In this document: positions 19,084 to 27,993 of the stretch, piece by piece | Position numbering within the stretch: position 1 is the stretch's first letter | Layout: each line of letters opens with the position of its first letter | Source of the DNA: JBDTSW01 sp963797835 | GTDB taxonomy: Bacteria; Actinomycetota; Thermoleophilia; Solirubrobacterales; 70-9 | Direction of reading: 5' to 3' | Assembly: GCA_963797835.1 (NCBI GenBank) | Contig: CAWCRN010000010.1 | Location: forward strand, 124,001 to 188,000 | DNA: 64,000 nucleotides | The notes under the pieces: generated by a model | Told to the model about the DNA's origin: nothing | Seen by the model: only the letters and a program-made list of their open reading frames with translations | Database searches by the model: none | Program-made: the position numbers and the translations under genes

Positions 19084-20136
19084 TCAGGCATTCGCGCCCT
19101 CGGCCGCGCGTGCCTTCATCGCGCGCTGGTAGGTGTCGAACCAGATCTCCTGGCAGGTTCCGTGGGCGAGCCGTCCGTCCTCGCTCTCCCAGCGATAGAC
19201 GCTGTCGCGGAAGCACGCGTTCGGCCACGCCGGCATCGCGGCGGCGGCGATGGCCTCGCCTCGGAAGGTGTGAGTGCCGCCCTCACCGTCGGTGGCCACG
19301 ACCTCCTGCTTGGTCGCCGAGTTCAACTCCGGGTGGTACTCGAGCACATTGCGGCGGACGCTCGCGATCTCCCGCAGCTCGCCGTCGGCATAGAGCCAGG
19401 CGAAGTGGTGGGTGGGCTTGTCCGCCGGGATCTCGAATAGCCCGGTCCAGGCCGGATCGGTGTCGGCGGGCTCAAAGCTGATCTGGTTGAAGATGAGGTC
19501 GTCGCCGAAGCACATCGGCGTCCAGCAGACCGGCGGCACCGGCGCCGCCCCGCCCTGCGCCTCGGTACGGACCTGGCGCCAGGAGCGGTCCCGGGGTGCG
19601 TGGCAGTCGAGCTCGTGGCGCTCGCCGCGGACGACCAGCTCGCCGGTGCAGTGCATGAACTGCTCGCTCCCGCCCGGCGTCTGAGAGGGATCGGTGTCGG
19701 TCTCCTCTCCGGGCATCACGTGACCGCGGACGAGCAGTGGGCTGACCGCGGTCTGGACGCAGTCCAGCGAGGTCCCGCCGTCGGGGCTGGTGTAGGTCAC
19801 CCGGGCCTTCTTGCCGGGCTCAAGGAACTCGATCCGCAGCCCGTTCGCGGTCTCGATCGTGTTCCCCTCGATCTGCGGCCAGGGCATCGTGATCTGGTAG
19901 TCGCTGAAGTCCATATCCAGGAGCTCGGCGTTGTCGAGCCCGCTGAACACGCAGAGGCCCCCCTGGCTGAGCGGGAACGCCGGCTGGTAGCGGATGTAGG
20001 CGAAGAACCCGAGGCTCGCGTCGGGCACGCAGCCGCCGAAGTAGTGAGTGTGGATCGTGTGCGAGTCCCACTCCTCACCGTCCGCCGGGAGGGGCAGGAT
20101 CAGGTCGGTCTCGGGCTTGTGGGTCGCGGTGCTCAT
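19084..20136 (-). CDS. CrtC/AttH-like (lipocalin-fold hydratase-like) protein of unknown function
   Basis: 350 residues, soluble, rich in beta-type sequence. The segment HAPRDRSWRQVR resembles the RDHSW-type motif of AttH/hydroxyneurosporene-synthase-like (CrtC) proteins, and the halves look like two related beta-barrel domains. Named relatives add water to carotenoid double bonds; most are uncharacterised. ATG 20136 begins 4 bp after the FAD-oxidoreductase stop at 20141, and the AveC-like gene follows 35 bp later. Pairing of a phytoene-desaturase-like and a CrtC-like protein hints at isoprenoid chemistry. The assignment is tentative. Confidence 0.5.
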   Translation of the reverse strand: MSTATHKPETDLILPLPADGEEWDSHTIHTHYFGGCVPDASLGFFAYIRYQPAFPLSQGGLCVFSGLDNAELLDMDFSDYQITMPWPQIEGNTIETANGLRIEFLEPGKKARVTYTSPDGGTSLDCVQTAVSPLLVRGHVMPGEETDTDPSQTPGGSEQFMHCTGELVVRGERHELDCHAPRDRSWRQVRTEAQGGAAPVPPVCWTPMCFGDDLIFNQISFEPADTDPAWTGLFEIPADKPTHHFAWLYADGELREIASVRRNVLEYHPELNSATKQEVVATDGEGGTHTFRGEAIAAAAMPAWPNACFRDSVYRWESEDGRLAHGTCQEIWFDTYQRAMKARAAEGANA

Positions 20137-20140
20137 CGCC

Positions 20141-21839
20141 TCAGCGCTCCCCCGCCTCGACCGTCTCGCTCGCGGGAGCGGCAGCGCCGGCCCCGTTGGC
20201 GGCGGCGCCGCCCCGGCGCCCGACGGCCCTCGGGCGCCAGCGCCCGGCCTCGCCGCGCTCGAGCTTGCGGGCGACGGTCTGCGCGGCGAGCTGCCCCGGG
20301 ATGCCGCAGATCCCACCCGTCGGGTGGGTGCCGGCCCCGGTCAGGAAGAGTCCGTCGACCGGGGTCGTGTAGCTGCCCAGCCCGATCGCCGGGCGCAGGG
20401 GGCCGAAGCGCTGGGCGAGCGGGTCGACGTGGTAGACGTTGCCGTCGATGGCGTGGAAGCGCTGCTCGAGCTCGGGCGCCGAGTAGACCTTGCGCCCGAT
20501 CTCCAGCCCCTCGATGCCCTCGTAGTAGTCGGCGCACTCGGCGACGAGCTTGTCGCCGATCTGATCGCGGACCTTCTCCCAGGGCTCATGGGGATGCACC
20601 GGCACGACCCCGGACCAGAGCCAGAAGGTGTCCTGGCCCTCCGGCGCCTGGGTCGGGTCGGCGGCGGTCGGGGCCAGCGAGATGAACGGGATCGGGTCCG
20701 GCCAGCGGCGGCCGACGACGTCGTCCCAGGCGGCCACGTGCTCCTCGTAGGTCTGCCAGCAGGCGATCGGGTAGCGCAGGTCGAGGCCGTCGTCGCGCCA
20801 GGCGTTGTGCTTGGGCATCGAGAGCTTTCCCTTCAGCGCGATGTCGATCCGCAGCGAGGCCGCCTCGGTCAGGGTGGTCGGGATCCGCTCGGCCCGCACC
20901 CGGAAGCGGTCCTCGAGCATGCCCGGCGGCAGCAGCTGAGTGAGCGTCGCCTTCGGGCTGCAGCTCGCCAGCACCGCCCGCGCCGACAGCTCCTCGCCGT
21001 TCTCCAGCCGGACCCCGGTGACGGCGTCGCCGGAGGTGAGCAGCTGCTCGACGTTGGCGCCGAACCGGACGCTCCCGCCGTGATCGCGAAGGCAGGCCTC
21101 CAGCGACTTGCCGAGGGCGCCGGTGCCGCCGACGAAGCGGCTCGAGCGCGTGCGCTGGCAGAGCGCGACGTAGATCAGCGCCCAGCCGGTGCTCTGCTGG
21201 GTCATCCAGGAGAAGCAGGGCATCTGGGCCAGGGCGCCCCGCAGCAGCGGCGACTCGAAGCGCTCCTCGATCATCTCCGAGTGCGAGCGCAGGAAGAAGT
21301 CGGCGACCGAGGGGAGCTTGCGCCCGTGACGCGCCAGGTTGCGCAGCAGCTTCCCGATCGCGGCGGGGGTGATCCGGGTCGGGTGGCTGAGCATGTAGGG
21401 CATGGCGACGTCGATCAGGGCGTCGAGCTCCTCGGCGAGCACGAGCCAGTTCGCCGCGTCCTTGCGCGAGAAGCGGCGCAGCTCCTCAGCGGTCTGGCGG
21501 GGGTCGGTCCAGACCACCAGCGACGCGCCGTCGGGGTCCAGGTGGGCGTGGTGGGCGTCGACCGGGATCTGCTCGAAGCCGTAGCGCCACAGCTGCAGAT
21601 CGGACTCGATCGTGGTCGCCCTGAACAGCGAGGCCTGGATCGCGCCCTCGTTGATCATGTGCTCGGGCGCCTCGGGGATCGAGGGGTTCGTGCAGGTCAT
21701 TCCCCCAACCGTCGGCGACGCCTCGACGACGGCGACGTCGAGCCCGGCCTTGGCCAGGTAGCACGCCGCCACCAGGCCGTTGTGGCCCGCTCCGACGACG
21801 ATCACGTCGCTCGGACGGCCGTTGACAGCTTGCGCTCAT
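20141..21839 (-). CDS. FAD-dependent oxidoreductase, PYROXD2/phytoene-desaturase-like (paralogue 1)
   Basis: About 565 residues. The dinucleotide-binding motif is VVGAGHNGLVAACYLAKAG with the acidic VVEA after it; FVGGTGALGKSLEACL is mid-protein, and the C-terminal FAD motif is GLFLTGAGTHPTGGICG. Paralogues lie at 28645 and 57914. The clear frame starts at 21805. A much better start is ATG 21839 with GGAGG 5 bases upstream (MSASCQRPSE), reached by removing one base near 21808. It is the first gene of a five-gene operon ending at 14944, with the TTTGA-N5-TATTCA site just upstream. The C-terminal tail is Ala/Gly-rich. Confidence 0.85.
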
Positions 21840-21881
21840 CCACCCTCCTCGCTCACTCGGAGCGCGGCACACTAGCACATA

Positions 21882-21897
21882 TTTGAACGTATATTCA
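21882..21897. promoter_or_regulatory. operator-like site TTTGA-N5-TATTCA before the FAD operon
   Basis: This AT-rich stretch within high-GC DNA contains TTGAA-N6-TTCAA, a 5-bp inverted repeat. It matches the site at 5176-5191 in 11 fixed positions with the same spacing. It lies about 45 bp upstream of ATG 21839 and so covers the likely promoter. Confidence 0.5.
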
Positions 21898-21930
21898 ATA
21901 CTGAACCATCGCTCACTACCGGGGGACCGG

Positions 21931-23060
21931 CTAGCCCCGCCGGTCGCGCCACGCTCCGATCAGCTGGGCGTTCTGGCTCGGGGTCGAGCCGTAGGTCGCG
22001 ATCTCGTCCGCGCCCGCGTCGATGAACCGCTGGAGGTTCGTGACGCACTCGTCGACGGTGCCGATCGCGCAGCTGTCGTGGATCCACTCGATCGGCAGCA
22101 CCGACGCCGGTCCCATCATCTGGTGGCGGTGGAAGGTCAGGTCCGCCGCTCGGTCCAGGTCCTTGAACTGCTCGTGGTTCCGCATCTCGTTGACGATCGC
22201 GAGGTCCCAGCCGTTCGCCTTGGCGAGGATGTCACCGTAGTAGGGGTACTGGAGGTAGGTGACCAGCCGGCCGGCCGAGATCGACATCGCCTCGAACTCG
22301 TCCATGTCCGGCGCGGTCACGACCGGCACGCAGACCCGCACCTCGGCCGGGTCGCGGCCGCTCCGCTCGCAGGCCGTCGACGATCCGCTGCCTTGGCGGC
22401 GCGGACCATCTCCGGGGTGACGAGCGGGGGGAGGATCACTCCGTCGAACGCCTTGGCGATCGCCTCCGCCCCCATGTCGTGGGCGAAGCCGGCGAGCCAG
22501 ATCTCGGGTGGGTTGCCGTGGTAGGGCTCGGCAACGGTCAGGTGCGGATAGCTGCCCGCGGGCCCGTCGTAGGTGACCACCTCGCCGGCCCAGAGCTTCC
22601 GGTAGATGTCGACGTAGTCCAGCATCGCGTCGAAGGTGCAGACCTTGATTCCCATGCCCCTGTAGGCGCCGGCGTCGCCGCGGCCGAGGCCGAGGATGAA
22701 GCGCTCGCCGTAGCAGGCGTGCATCGTCGCCCCGAGCGCCGCGACCGCCCAGGGGTGGCGGGTGGTCGGGCCGATGATCCCGGTGCCGACCTCCAGGCGG
22801 CTGGTGCGCGCCGCGACGCCGGACAGGATCACGTCCGCCTGCTTGATGTCCCAGCGCTCGGACAGCCAGACGCGGCGGAACCCCAGTCGCTCCGCGGCGA
22901 CCCCGTCGTCGATGCCCTGGGCGGGGGTGCGGCCCTCGGTCTCGCGCTCGAACTTCGACGGATCCGAGCTGACGGCCCCCGCGACGATGAAGGCGCTCAT
23001 GTCCTCGGCGACCGGTGCGAGCTCGGCGGTCTCGGGTGTGCTTGCGGTCTGGGTAGCCAT
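21931..23060 (-). CDS. LLM-class flavin-dependent oxidoreductase (paralogue 3, one frameshift)
   Basis: About 376 residues. ATG 23060 follows AAGGAG. The N-terminal part has GFRRVWLSERWDIKQAD and GERFILGLGRGD. The frame breaks near 22385, and the C-terminal part continues with ERSGRDPAEVRVCVPVV and the family tail YGSTPSQNAQLIGAW. The break here fits a missing base (or two extra), unlike most shifts in the window. It is the last gene of the operon APH-like kinase - SDR - LLM - LLM; a 30-bp gap separates it from the LLM gene upstream. Closest in sequence style to paralogue 1 at 8544. Confidence 0.83.
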
Positions 23061-23089
23061 CGGTGGATCTCCTTCTGGGTCGTCGGCCT

Positions 23090-24163
23090 TCAGACGGCCG
23101 GGGAGGGGGCGGCCGTCCGCTCGCGCCAGGCACGAGACAGGGCCTCGTTCTCGATGGGGGTGCTGGCGTAGATCGCCAGCTCGTCGGCGCCGGCGTCGCG
23201 GTAGGCCGCAAGCCGCTCGACGCAATGGTCAACGGAGCCGATCGCGCACGACTCCTCCATCCACTCGTCGGGGACCAGTTCGGCCGGCTCCATCAGCTCG
23301 GCGCGGTGGAAGTCCTGATCGGCGTTCTTACCGGCGAGCTGCTTGTGCTCACGCAGCTTGGCCAGGAGCGACTGGTCCCAGCCGTTGGTGTCCGTGAGCG
23401 CCTCCCCGTGGCCCGGCCACTCCAGGTAGGTGACGGCCCGCGCGTGGGCGTACGCACGGGTCTTCCACTCGTCGAGCTCGGGGGCGACGACGATCGGGTG
23501 GCATATATGTAGGGAGGCCGGATCGCGGCCACGGTCGGCGCAGGCGTTGCGGATCCGCTCGATCGCCTCTCGGACCGCCTCCGCGGTGAGAAACGGGTAG
23601 AGCATCACGCCGTCGAAGACCTCGTGAGCCGCGGCCTTGGCGAACTTGGGCCGCCCGTAGCCGCAGGCCCAGATCTCGGGCTTCGGCACCTCACCGAGGG
23701 CGTCGACCGTGCGCAGCTCCGTTCCGTCGTACTCGACCGTCCCGCCGGCCCAGAGGGCCCTGACGGTCTCGGCGTAGTGGAGGAACTGCTCGAAGGAGTA
23801 CTCGGGCATGTCGGGCAGTGGGACCCCGCGGCCGAGGCCCAGCACGAACCGAGGCCCGTAGAGCGCGTTCATCGTCGCGCCGAAGGAGGCCGCGACCATC
23901 GGATGCCGCGAGGGCGCGGCCCAGACGCCGGTGCCCACACCGAAGCGCGTGGTGCGGGCGGCGCAGCCGCCGAGGATGGCACCCGAGTCCTTGAGGTCAA
24001 AGCGCTCGGAGAGCCAGCCGCGGCGGAAGCCCAGGCGCTCGGCGTCGACCGCGTCGTCCAGCACGCTCGAGACGTGGGTGAAGCCGGCCTTCCGTTCCGT
24101 CGTCACCCGACCGCAGATCAGATAGATGCTGAGGTCGTCCATCACCGGCGCCGGCTCGCTCAT
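23090..24163 (-). CDS. LLM-class flavin-dependent oxidoreductase (paralogue 4)
   Basis: 357 residues. Signatures: GFRRGWLSERFDLKDSG, VGTGVWAAPSRHP, YGPRFVLGLGRG and the tail YASTPIENEALSRAW. It lacks the extended N-terminus of paralogue 3. ATG 24163 overlaps the SDR stop (ATGA), showing coupled translation. Together with the kinase at 24954 it mirrors the LLM-kinase pair at 7489-9629, and both operons start at a CGTACATGTACG operator. Confidence 0.88.
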   Translation of the reverse strand: MSEPAPVMDDLSIYLICGRVTTERKAGFTHVSSVLDDAVDAERLGFRRGWLSERFDLKDSGAILGGCAARTTRFGVGTGVWAAPSRHPMVAASFGATMNALYGPRFVLGLGRGVPLPDMPEYSFEQFLHYAETVRALWAGGTVEYDGTELRTVDALGEVPKPEIWACGYGRPKFAKAAAHEVFDGVMLYPFLTAEAVREAIERIRNACADRGRDPASLHICHPIVVAPELDEWKTRAYAHARAVTYLEWPGHGEALTDTNGWDQSLLAKLREHKQLAGKNADQDFHRAELMEPAELVPDEWMEESCAIGSVDHCVERLAAYRDAGADELAIYASTPIENEALSRAWRERTAAPSPAV

Positions 24164-24954
24164 GCCATCCCCTTCCGGGCAGCGCGGAGGGTCAGGCCAC
24201 GCGGCAGGTGGCGACTCATCGCCGAGAGCACCTTGACGGTCACCGTGGGAACGACCTTGCGCTTTCCTCGTTCCATGCCGCTGATCGCCTCGCGCGCGCA
24301 CCTCTCCGGATCGGTCATCAGCAGGCTCGGCGTACGGTCGGCCTGGGCGCTCATGCCGGCAACCCCGGCGAACTCCGTGTAGACCCCGCCGGGGCAGAGG
24401 GCCGTCACCGTCACTCCGTTCGGCCGGAGCTCCTCGTGGAGCATCTCCGCGAACGAGGTCGCGCCGGCCTTGGTCGCGGCATACGCGCCGAAGTTGGGCA
24501 TCGGCTGGTTGCCGGCAAAGGAGGAGACGACGAGGATCGCCCCGCGGCCGCGCCGCTCCATGCCGGGCGCGTACTCGCGGGCGAGCATGACCACGCCCTC
24601 GAGGTTCGTCCGCAGCATCAGCTGGATCCGCTCCGGGTCCTGCGAGGTGAAGGCGCCGCCCATCCCGAAGCCCGCGCACAGGATCAGGACGTCCACCTCG
24701 ACGTCGAGCTCGCCGACCCGCGCGACCAGCGCGGTCCGCGAATCGGTGTCGGCCACGTCGGTCTCGATCACCTCGATAGTCCGGCCGCCCTGCCTCAGCT
24801 CCTCCGCCAGCTCCTCCAGCCTCTCGCGGCGCCTTGCGACGAGCACCAGGTCGTGACCCCGCTCCGCCAGCTGGCGAGCGAGCTCGCGGCCGATGCCGGA
24901 TGAAGCGCCCGTGATCAGGGCGGCGGAGCCCGGTTGTGGGGCGGGGATCGACAT
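24160..24954 (-). CDS. short-chain dehydrogenase/reductase
   Basis: 264 residues. Classical SDR with TGASSGIG (N-terminal), CAGFG in place of NNAG, SSFAG (catalytic Ser) and YAATK (Tyr/Lys), then CPGGVYTEF. The sequence is typical of the broad DltE/YqjQ-like SDR group. ATG 24954 overlaps the kinase stop by one base (TGATG), and its own stop overlaps the following LLM start. Reaction: NAD(P)-dependent alcohol/ketone interconversion, substrate unknown. Confidence 0.88.
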   Translation of the reverse strand: MSIPAPQPGSAALITGASSGIGRELARQLAERGHDLVLVARRRERLEELAEELRQGGRTIEVIETDVADTDSRTALVARVGELDVEVDVLILCAGFGMGGAFTSQDPERIQLMLRTNLEGVVMLAREYAPGMERRGRGAILVVSSFAGNQPMPNFGAYAATKAGATSFAEMLHEELRPNGVTVTALCPGGVYTEFAGVAGMSAQADRTPSLLMTDPERCAREAISGMERGKRKVVPTVTVKVLSAMSRHLPRGLTLRAARKGMA

Positions 24955-26038
24955 CAGTCGAGGAAGGAGGCGGCGTCGAGCTCCTGGACCAGCTCGGCGC
25001 CCATCGTGAACAGCCCGGCGAAGAGCTCGTCGCCCCGATCGGTCTGCTTCAGGTGCATCACCGCCCCGACGCTGAGCAGGAAGACGTAGAGGGAGCCCTG
25101 CCGGTAGCTCTCCATGCAGTCCTCGAAGCTGAAGTCCTCCACGCCCGCGTCGGTCAGACCCTCGTGATAGCGGCGCAGCAGCGCTTCTTGATGCTCGCGG
25201 CGATCCTCGATCGAGAGGCAACTCGAGAGGTAGATGCCGTGGTCGATCAGCGGAGGCCCAATGCGGGCCGACTGCCAGTCGATCACCTTCGCCTCGAGCC
25301 CATCGTCGCCGTCGGCGAACATCAGGTTGTCGAGGCGGTAGTCGCCGTGCATCACGACGAGGGGACCGCTCCACGCTCTCTCCGGGTAGAGCGCCGCCTT
25401 GGGGGCGAGGCGCTCGGCGAGCGCCATGTGCTCGGGCGATACGCGCTCCCCGAAGCGCTCCTTGAAGGCGGGCATCGCCGGCCCGCAGAGGCCGAACAGG
25501 GCCCGCGTTCGCTCGGGGGCAGACAGCCATTCGTGCTCCCTCAGCCCCGGGTCGTTCCAGACCGGCGCGTGGAGCTTCACGAGCTGGTCAATCGCCGCCG
25601 CGGCCTGCTCCGGGGTGCCGCCCGCGATCGCGTCCCCGACCTGCCAGTCGGGCGTCAGGTCCTCGAGGACGAGGGTGAACCTGCTGGTCTCCGGCTCCAC
25701 CCTCCCCCAAAAGGCCTTTGGCGCACCGACGTCGGTCAACGGCAGGACGTCGTTGTAGAAGCGGACCTCGACCTCGTAGGCGCCGATCAGCTTCGCGAAC
25801 CCGCGCGCGCTCTCGTCGTCGGAGGGGATCTTCACGATCACCGACTCCGGGGGCGTCGCCGGCGTCGCCCTCGTAGGCCAGCTCGGCTGCGCACCACGAA
25901 GCCGAACTGACCGGTCCCGTAGATCTCGTTGTCCGCCTTCGCGACCGAACCGCTCTCCGGCAGCACGCCGCCCTCGTGCAGCGCCGCCGTGAACCACTCG
26001 GCGCTCAGCTCGTCGATGGTGTCGGCGATCGCGGGCAT
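24954..26038 (-). CDS. aminoglycoside-phosphotransferase-family (APH/ACAD10-like) kinase (frameshifted near N-terminus)
   Basis: About 361 residues. The N-terminus (MPAIADTIDELSAEWFTAAL, ATG 26038) is in one frame. Two extra bases, near 25885 and in a C run near 25845, move it to the main frame with VIVKIP (the nucleotide-lobe lysine strand), LVLEDLTPDW, the catalytic HGDYRLDN and VIDWQ. It is a paralogue of the kinase at 7489. First gene of the operon kinase - SDR - LLM - LLM, divergent from TetR 26100 with the palindrome 26082-26097 between them. It probably phosphorylates a hydroxylated metabolite; resistance is not implied. Confidence 0.82.
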
Positions 26039-26081
26039 CGGGCGGCGCCGTGAACCGGCGCCTGGGCACCATATAGGATTC

Positions 26082-26097
26082 TGCGTACATGTACGCA
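26082..26097. promoter_or_regulatory. 16-bp perfect palindrome operator (kinase/TetR divergent promoter)
   Basis: TGCGTACATGTACGCA is a perfect palindrome two bases before ATG 26100 and 43 bp from the divergent kinase start. Its 12-bp core is identical to that of the site at 9659-9674. Confidence 0.75.
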
Positions 26098-26099
26098 CG

Positions 26100-26738
26100 A
26101 TGAAAGAGACCTCGCTCAGCCGTGATGCGATCGTCGACGCGGCGATCGATTTGGCGGAGGCGGAGGGGATCGGCGCCGTGACCATGCGGGCGCTTGCCGA
26201 GCGGCTGGGCGCGTCGCCGATGGGGCTCTACCGCCACGTGGCCACCAAGCAGGAGCTGCTCGGGGCGGTGGCCGACCGCCACCTCTCGGAGATGCAGCTG
26301 CCGGCGGTCGACGAGCTCAGCTGGCAGGACGCCATCGAGCGGGTGTGCATCGCGCTGCACGACGCGTTCCTCGCCCATCCGGATGTGCTGGAGATCCTCG
26401 CCGTCCAGCACATCGACACGATCACGATGTTCAGGGCCACCGACGCCGTGCTCGCAGCCCTCAGGCGCGCCGGGCTCTCCGACCGCGAGGCGGTCCAGTC
26501 GCTCGACGTGCTGACCTGCTACGCGACGGGCTTCAACCAGCGGCGGGCGGAGTTGCGCAGGCGGGCGACGGCCAAGGACGAGCGCCTGCGCCGCCTCCAG
26601 GACCTTCCGGCGGACGAGCTCCCGACCGTCCGGGAGCTGGCCGGCGAGCTGGTCAGCCTCGACTTCGAGCACGACTTCGAGGACGGCCTGCGGCTGATCC
26701 TCGACGGGATCGAGGCCCGGGTCGCCGCCCGGGGTTGA
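26100..26738 (+). CDS. TetR family regulator (CGTACATGTACG-site subfamily)
   Basis: 212 residues. The helix-turn-helix lies at about 6-55 (LSRDAIVDAAIDLAEAEGIG, then MGLYRHVATKQELL). The C-terminal domain ends in HDFEDGLRLILDGIE. It is related to the protein at 9682 over its whole length. The ATG is two bases from the palindrome, so it is almost certainly autoregulated, and it controls the kinase-SDR-LLM-LLM operon. Its stop is one base from the stop of the convergent membrane-protein gene. Confidence 0.88.
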   Translation: MKETSLSRDAIVDAAIDLAEAEGIGAVTMRALAERLGASPMGLYRHVATKQELLGAVADRHLSEMQLPAVDELSWQDAIERVCIALHDAFLAHPDVLEILAVQHIDTITMFRATDAVLAALRRAGLSDREAVQSLDVLTCYATGFNQRRAELRRRATAKDERLRRLQDLPADELPTVRELAGELVSLDFEHDFEDGLRLILDGIEARVAARG

Positions 26739-26739
26739 G

Positions 26740-27663
26740 TCAGGCCGGCGTCGGGGCCGCCTTGCCCTTGGCCGCGGCCTTCTTGGCGGGGGCCTTGCTC
26801 TGACCCGCCGAGACCTTGCCGTTGCCGCCGCCGCCCGCGGCGGGGTCGTAGTCGTTATCCCCGCCGGGGGAGGTGAAGGCCGGCAGGGCGGCCGGAATCG
26901 AGGAGTCCTTGGCCACCATCGCGGCGATGCCGCGAACCAGCAGCAGGCAGAGCACCAGCGAGCCGAGGTCGACCACGTGCATGAGGCCGTTCGACATCTC
27001 CCAGTTGATCGCCGCGAACGAGGGCCAGGCGACGATCCCGTAGGCCCCGAGGAAGCCGGTAACGGGCAGCAGCAGCGTCACCGCCCTCCAGCCGCCGCGC
27101 AGCCGCGACCCGACCAGCCACAGCATGAAGCCGATCGCGAGCATTCCGGTGCCGTTGATCCAGGCCCAGTGCATCGGGAAGTCGAAGATCGGATAGGGCT
27201 GCTCGCCGTAGTAGCGGTAGACGTCCGCAGCCGTACCCGGGAGCTCCAGCGCCAGGTCGGTGGCCGCGATCGCGAGCCACACGAGGAAGACGCCCCGGAC
27301 GGTGATGCCGCGCCGGAACATCCGGTACGCGAAGTAGCCCGTCATCGACGTGAAGAAGATGTAACAGGGCGGGATCAGGAGCGGGATCTCGAGGTCGAAG
27401 CCGCTGAAGACGGGCCCGGGCAGGTTGGTCGGCCACCAGAGGTGGCCCAGGTGGTCGAGCATGGGCTCGCCGAGGGAGGTGATGAAGCCGCCCGCCCACG
27501 CCAGCAGGGCGATCGAATCGCCCTTCCTGAGCCTGTAGATGCAGTACGGCAGGACCAGGAGCGCGAAGCCGCCGGCCCAGATCGTGAACAGCCACATGCT
27601 CGTCTCCCCCGCCTCGTAGTCGGACGGCACCGGCAGCGTGGGCATGACGCCGATCAAATCCAT
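26740..27663 (-). CDS. AveC-like (spirocyclase family) integral membrane protein (paralogue 2)
   Basis: 307 residues with about seven transmembrane helices. YYGEQPYPIFDFPMHWAWIN parallels the protein at 18131. Shared spacing of GEPMLDHLG/EPIVDVLG and FRRGIT/FERGIS supports homology over the full length. The C-terminal ~45 residues are a cytoplasmic-type Gly/Ala/Lys tail. ATG 27663 has GGAGG 8 bases upstream. It stands 230 bp downstream of the next membrane-protein gene, with a palindrome (27729-27738) in its probable promoter. Function unknown; the family name is tentative. Confidence 0.6.
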   Translation of the reverse strand: MDLIGVMPTLPVPSDYEAGETSMWLFTIWAGGFALLVLPYCIYRLRKGDSIALLAWAGGFITSLGEPMLDHLGHLWWPTNLPGPVFSGFDLEIPLLIPPCYIFFTSMTGYFAYRMFRRGITVRGVFLVWLAIAATDLALELPGTAADVYRYYGEQPYPIFDFPMHWAWINGTGMLAIGFMLWLVGSRLRGGWRAVTLLLPVTGFLGAYGIVAWPSFAAINWEMSNGLMHVVDLGSLVLCLLLVRGIAAMVAKDSSIPAALPAFTSPGGDNDYDPAAGGGGNGKVSAGQSKAPAKKAAAKGKAAPTPA

Positions 27664-27728
27664 CTCTCAGACCTCCTGATCCCAGTCGCGAAGCGGCTCG
27701 ACCTCGTTGCGAACACCATCGTACACCT

Positions 27729-27738
27729 TATCCGGATA
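27729..27738. promoter_or_regulatory. palindrome TATCCGGATA upstream of AveC-like gene
   Basis: A perfect 10-bp palindrome in a relatively AT-rich stretch, 66 bp upstream of ATG 27663 on the minus strand. The position suits an operator. No other copy was noticed. Confidence 0.3.
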
Positions 27739-27869
27739 GGTCGTTCGATGCGTGGTGCCCGGGCGTCGGGTTCGCGGCCGGAGCGCGGTGATCACGAAGA
27801 GCAGCGCCGGGCATCAGGACGGTGACCGCCGGGCCGAAGGTGCCTGATCATGGCCCCCGGTCGTGCGCC

Positions 27870-27993
27870 GTGCATCGCGGGTTCCTCTCCTCTCAGGCGT
27901 GGGCCGGCTCGGCCCGCGCCGAGTCCGTATCGGCCTGGTCGCGGGCGGGCGCCGCGCTCTCCTCATGGCTCGCTCGCCTCAGCAGCAGGATCA
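27870..27993 (-). repeat. left arm of a ~124-bp inverted duplication
   Basis: Nearly identical (about two differences) to the reverse complement of 31168-31292. It covers the last ~33 codons and stop of the membrane-protein gene 27893-28648 plus ~23 bp beyond. Confidence 0.85.

Noticed and set aside
7489..26038. Reading the two APH-fold proteins as aminoglycoside resistance genes
   Set aside because: The catalytic motifs are those of the broad family; operon context with LLM enzymes and SDR points to metabolite kinases.
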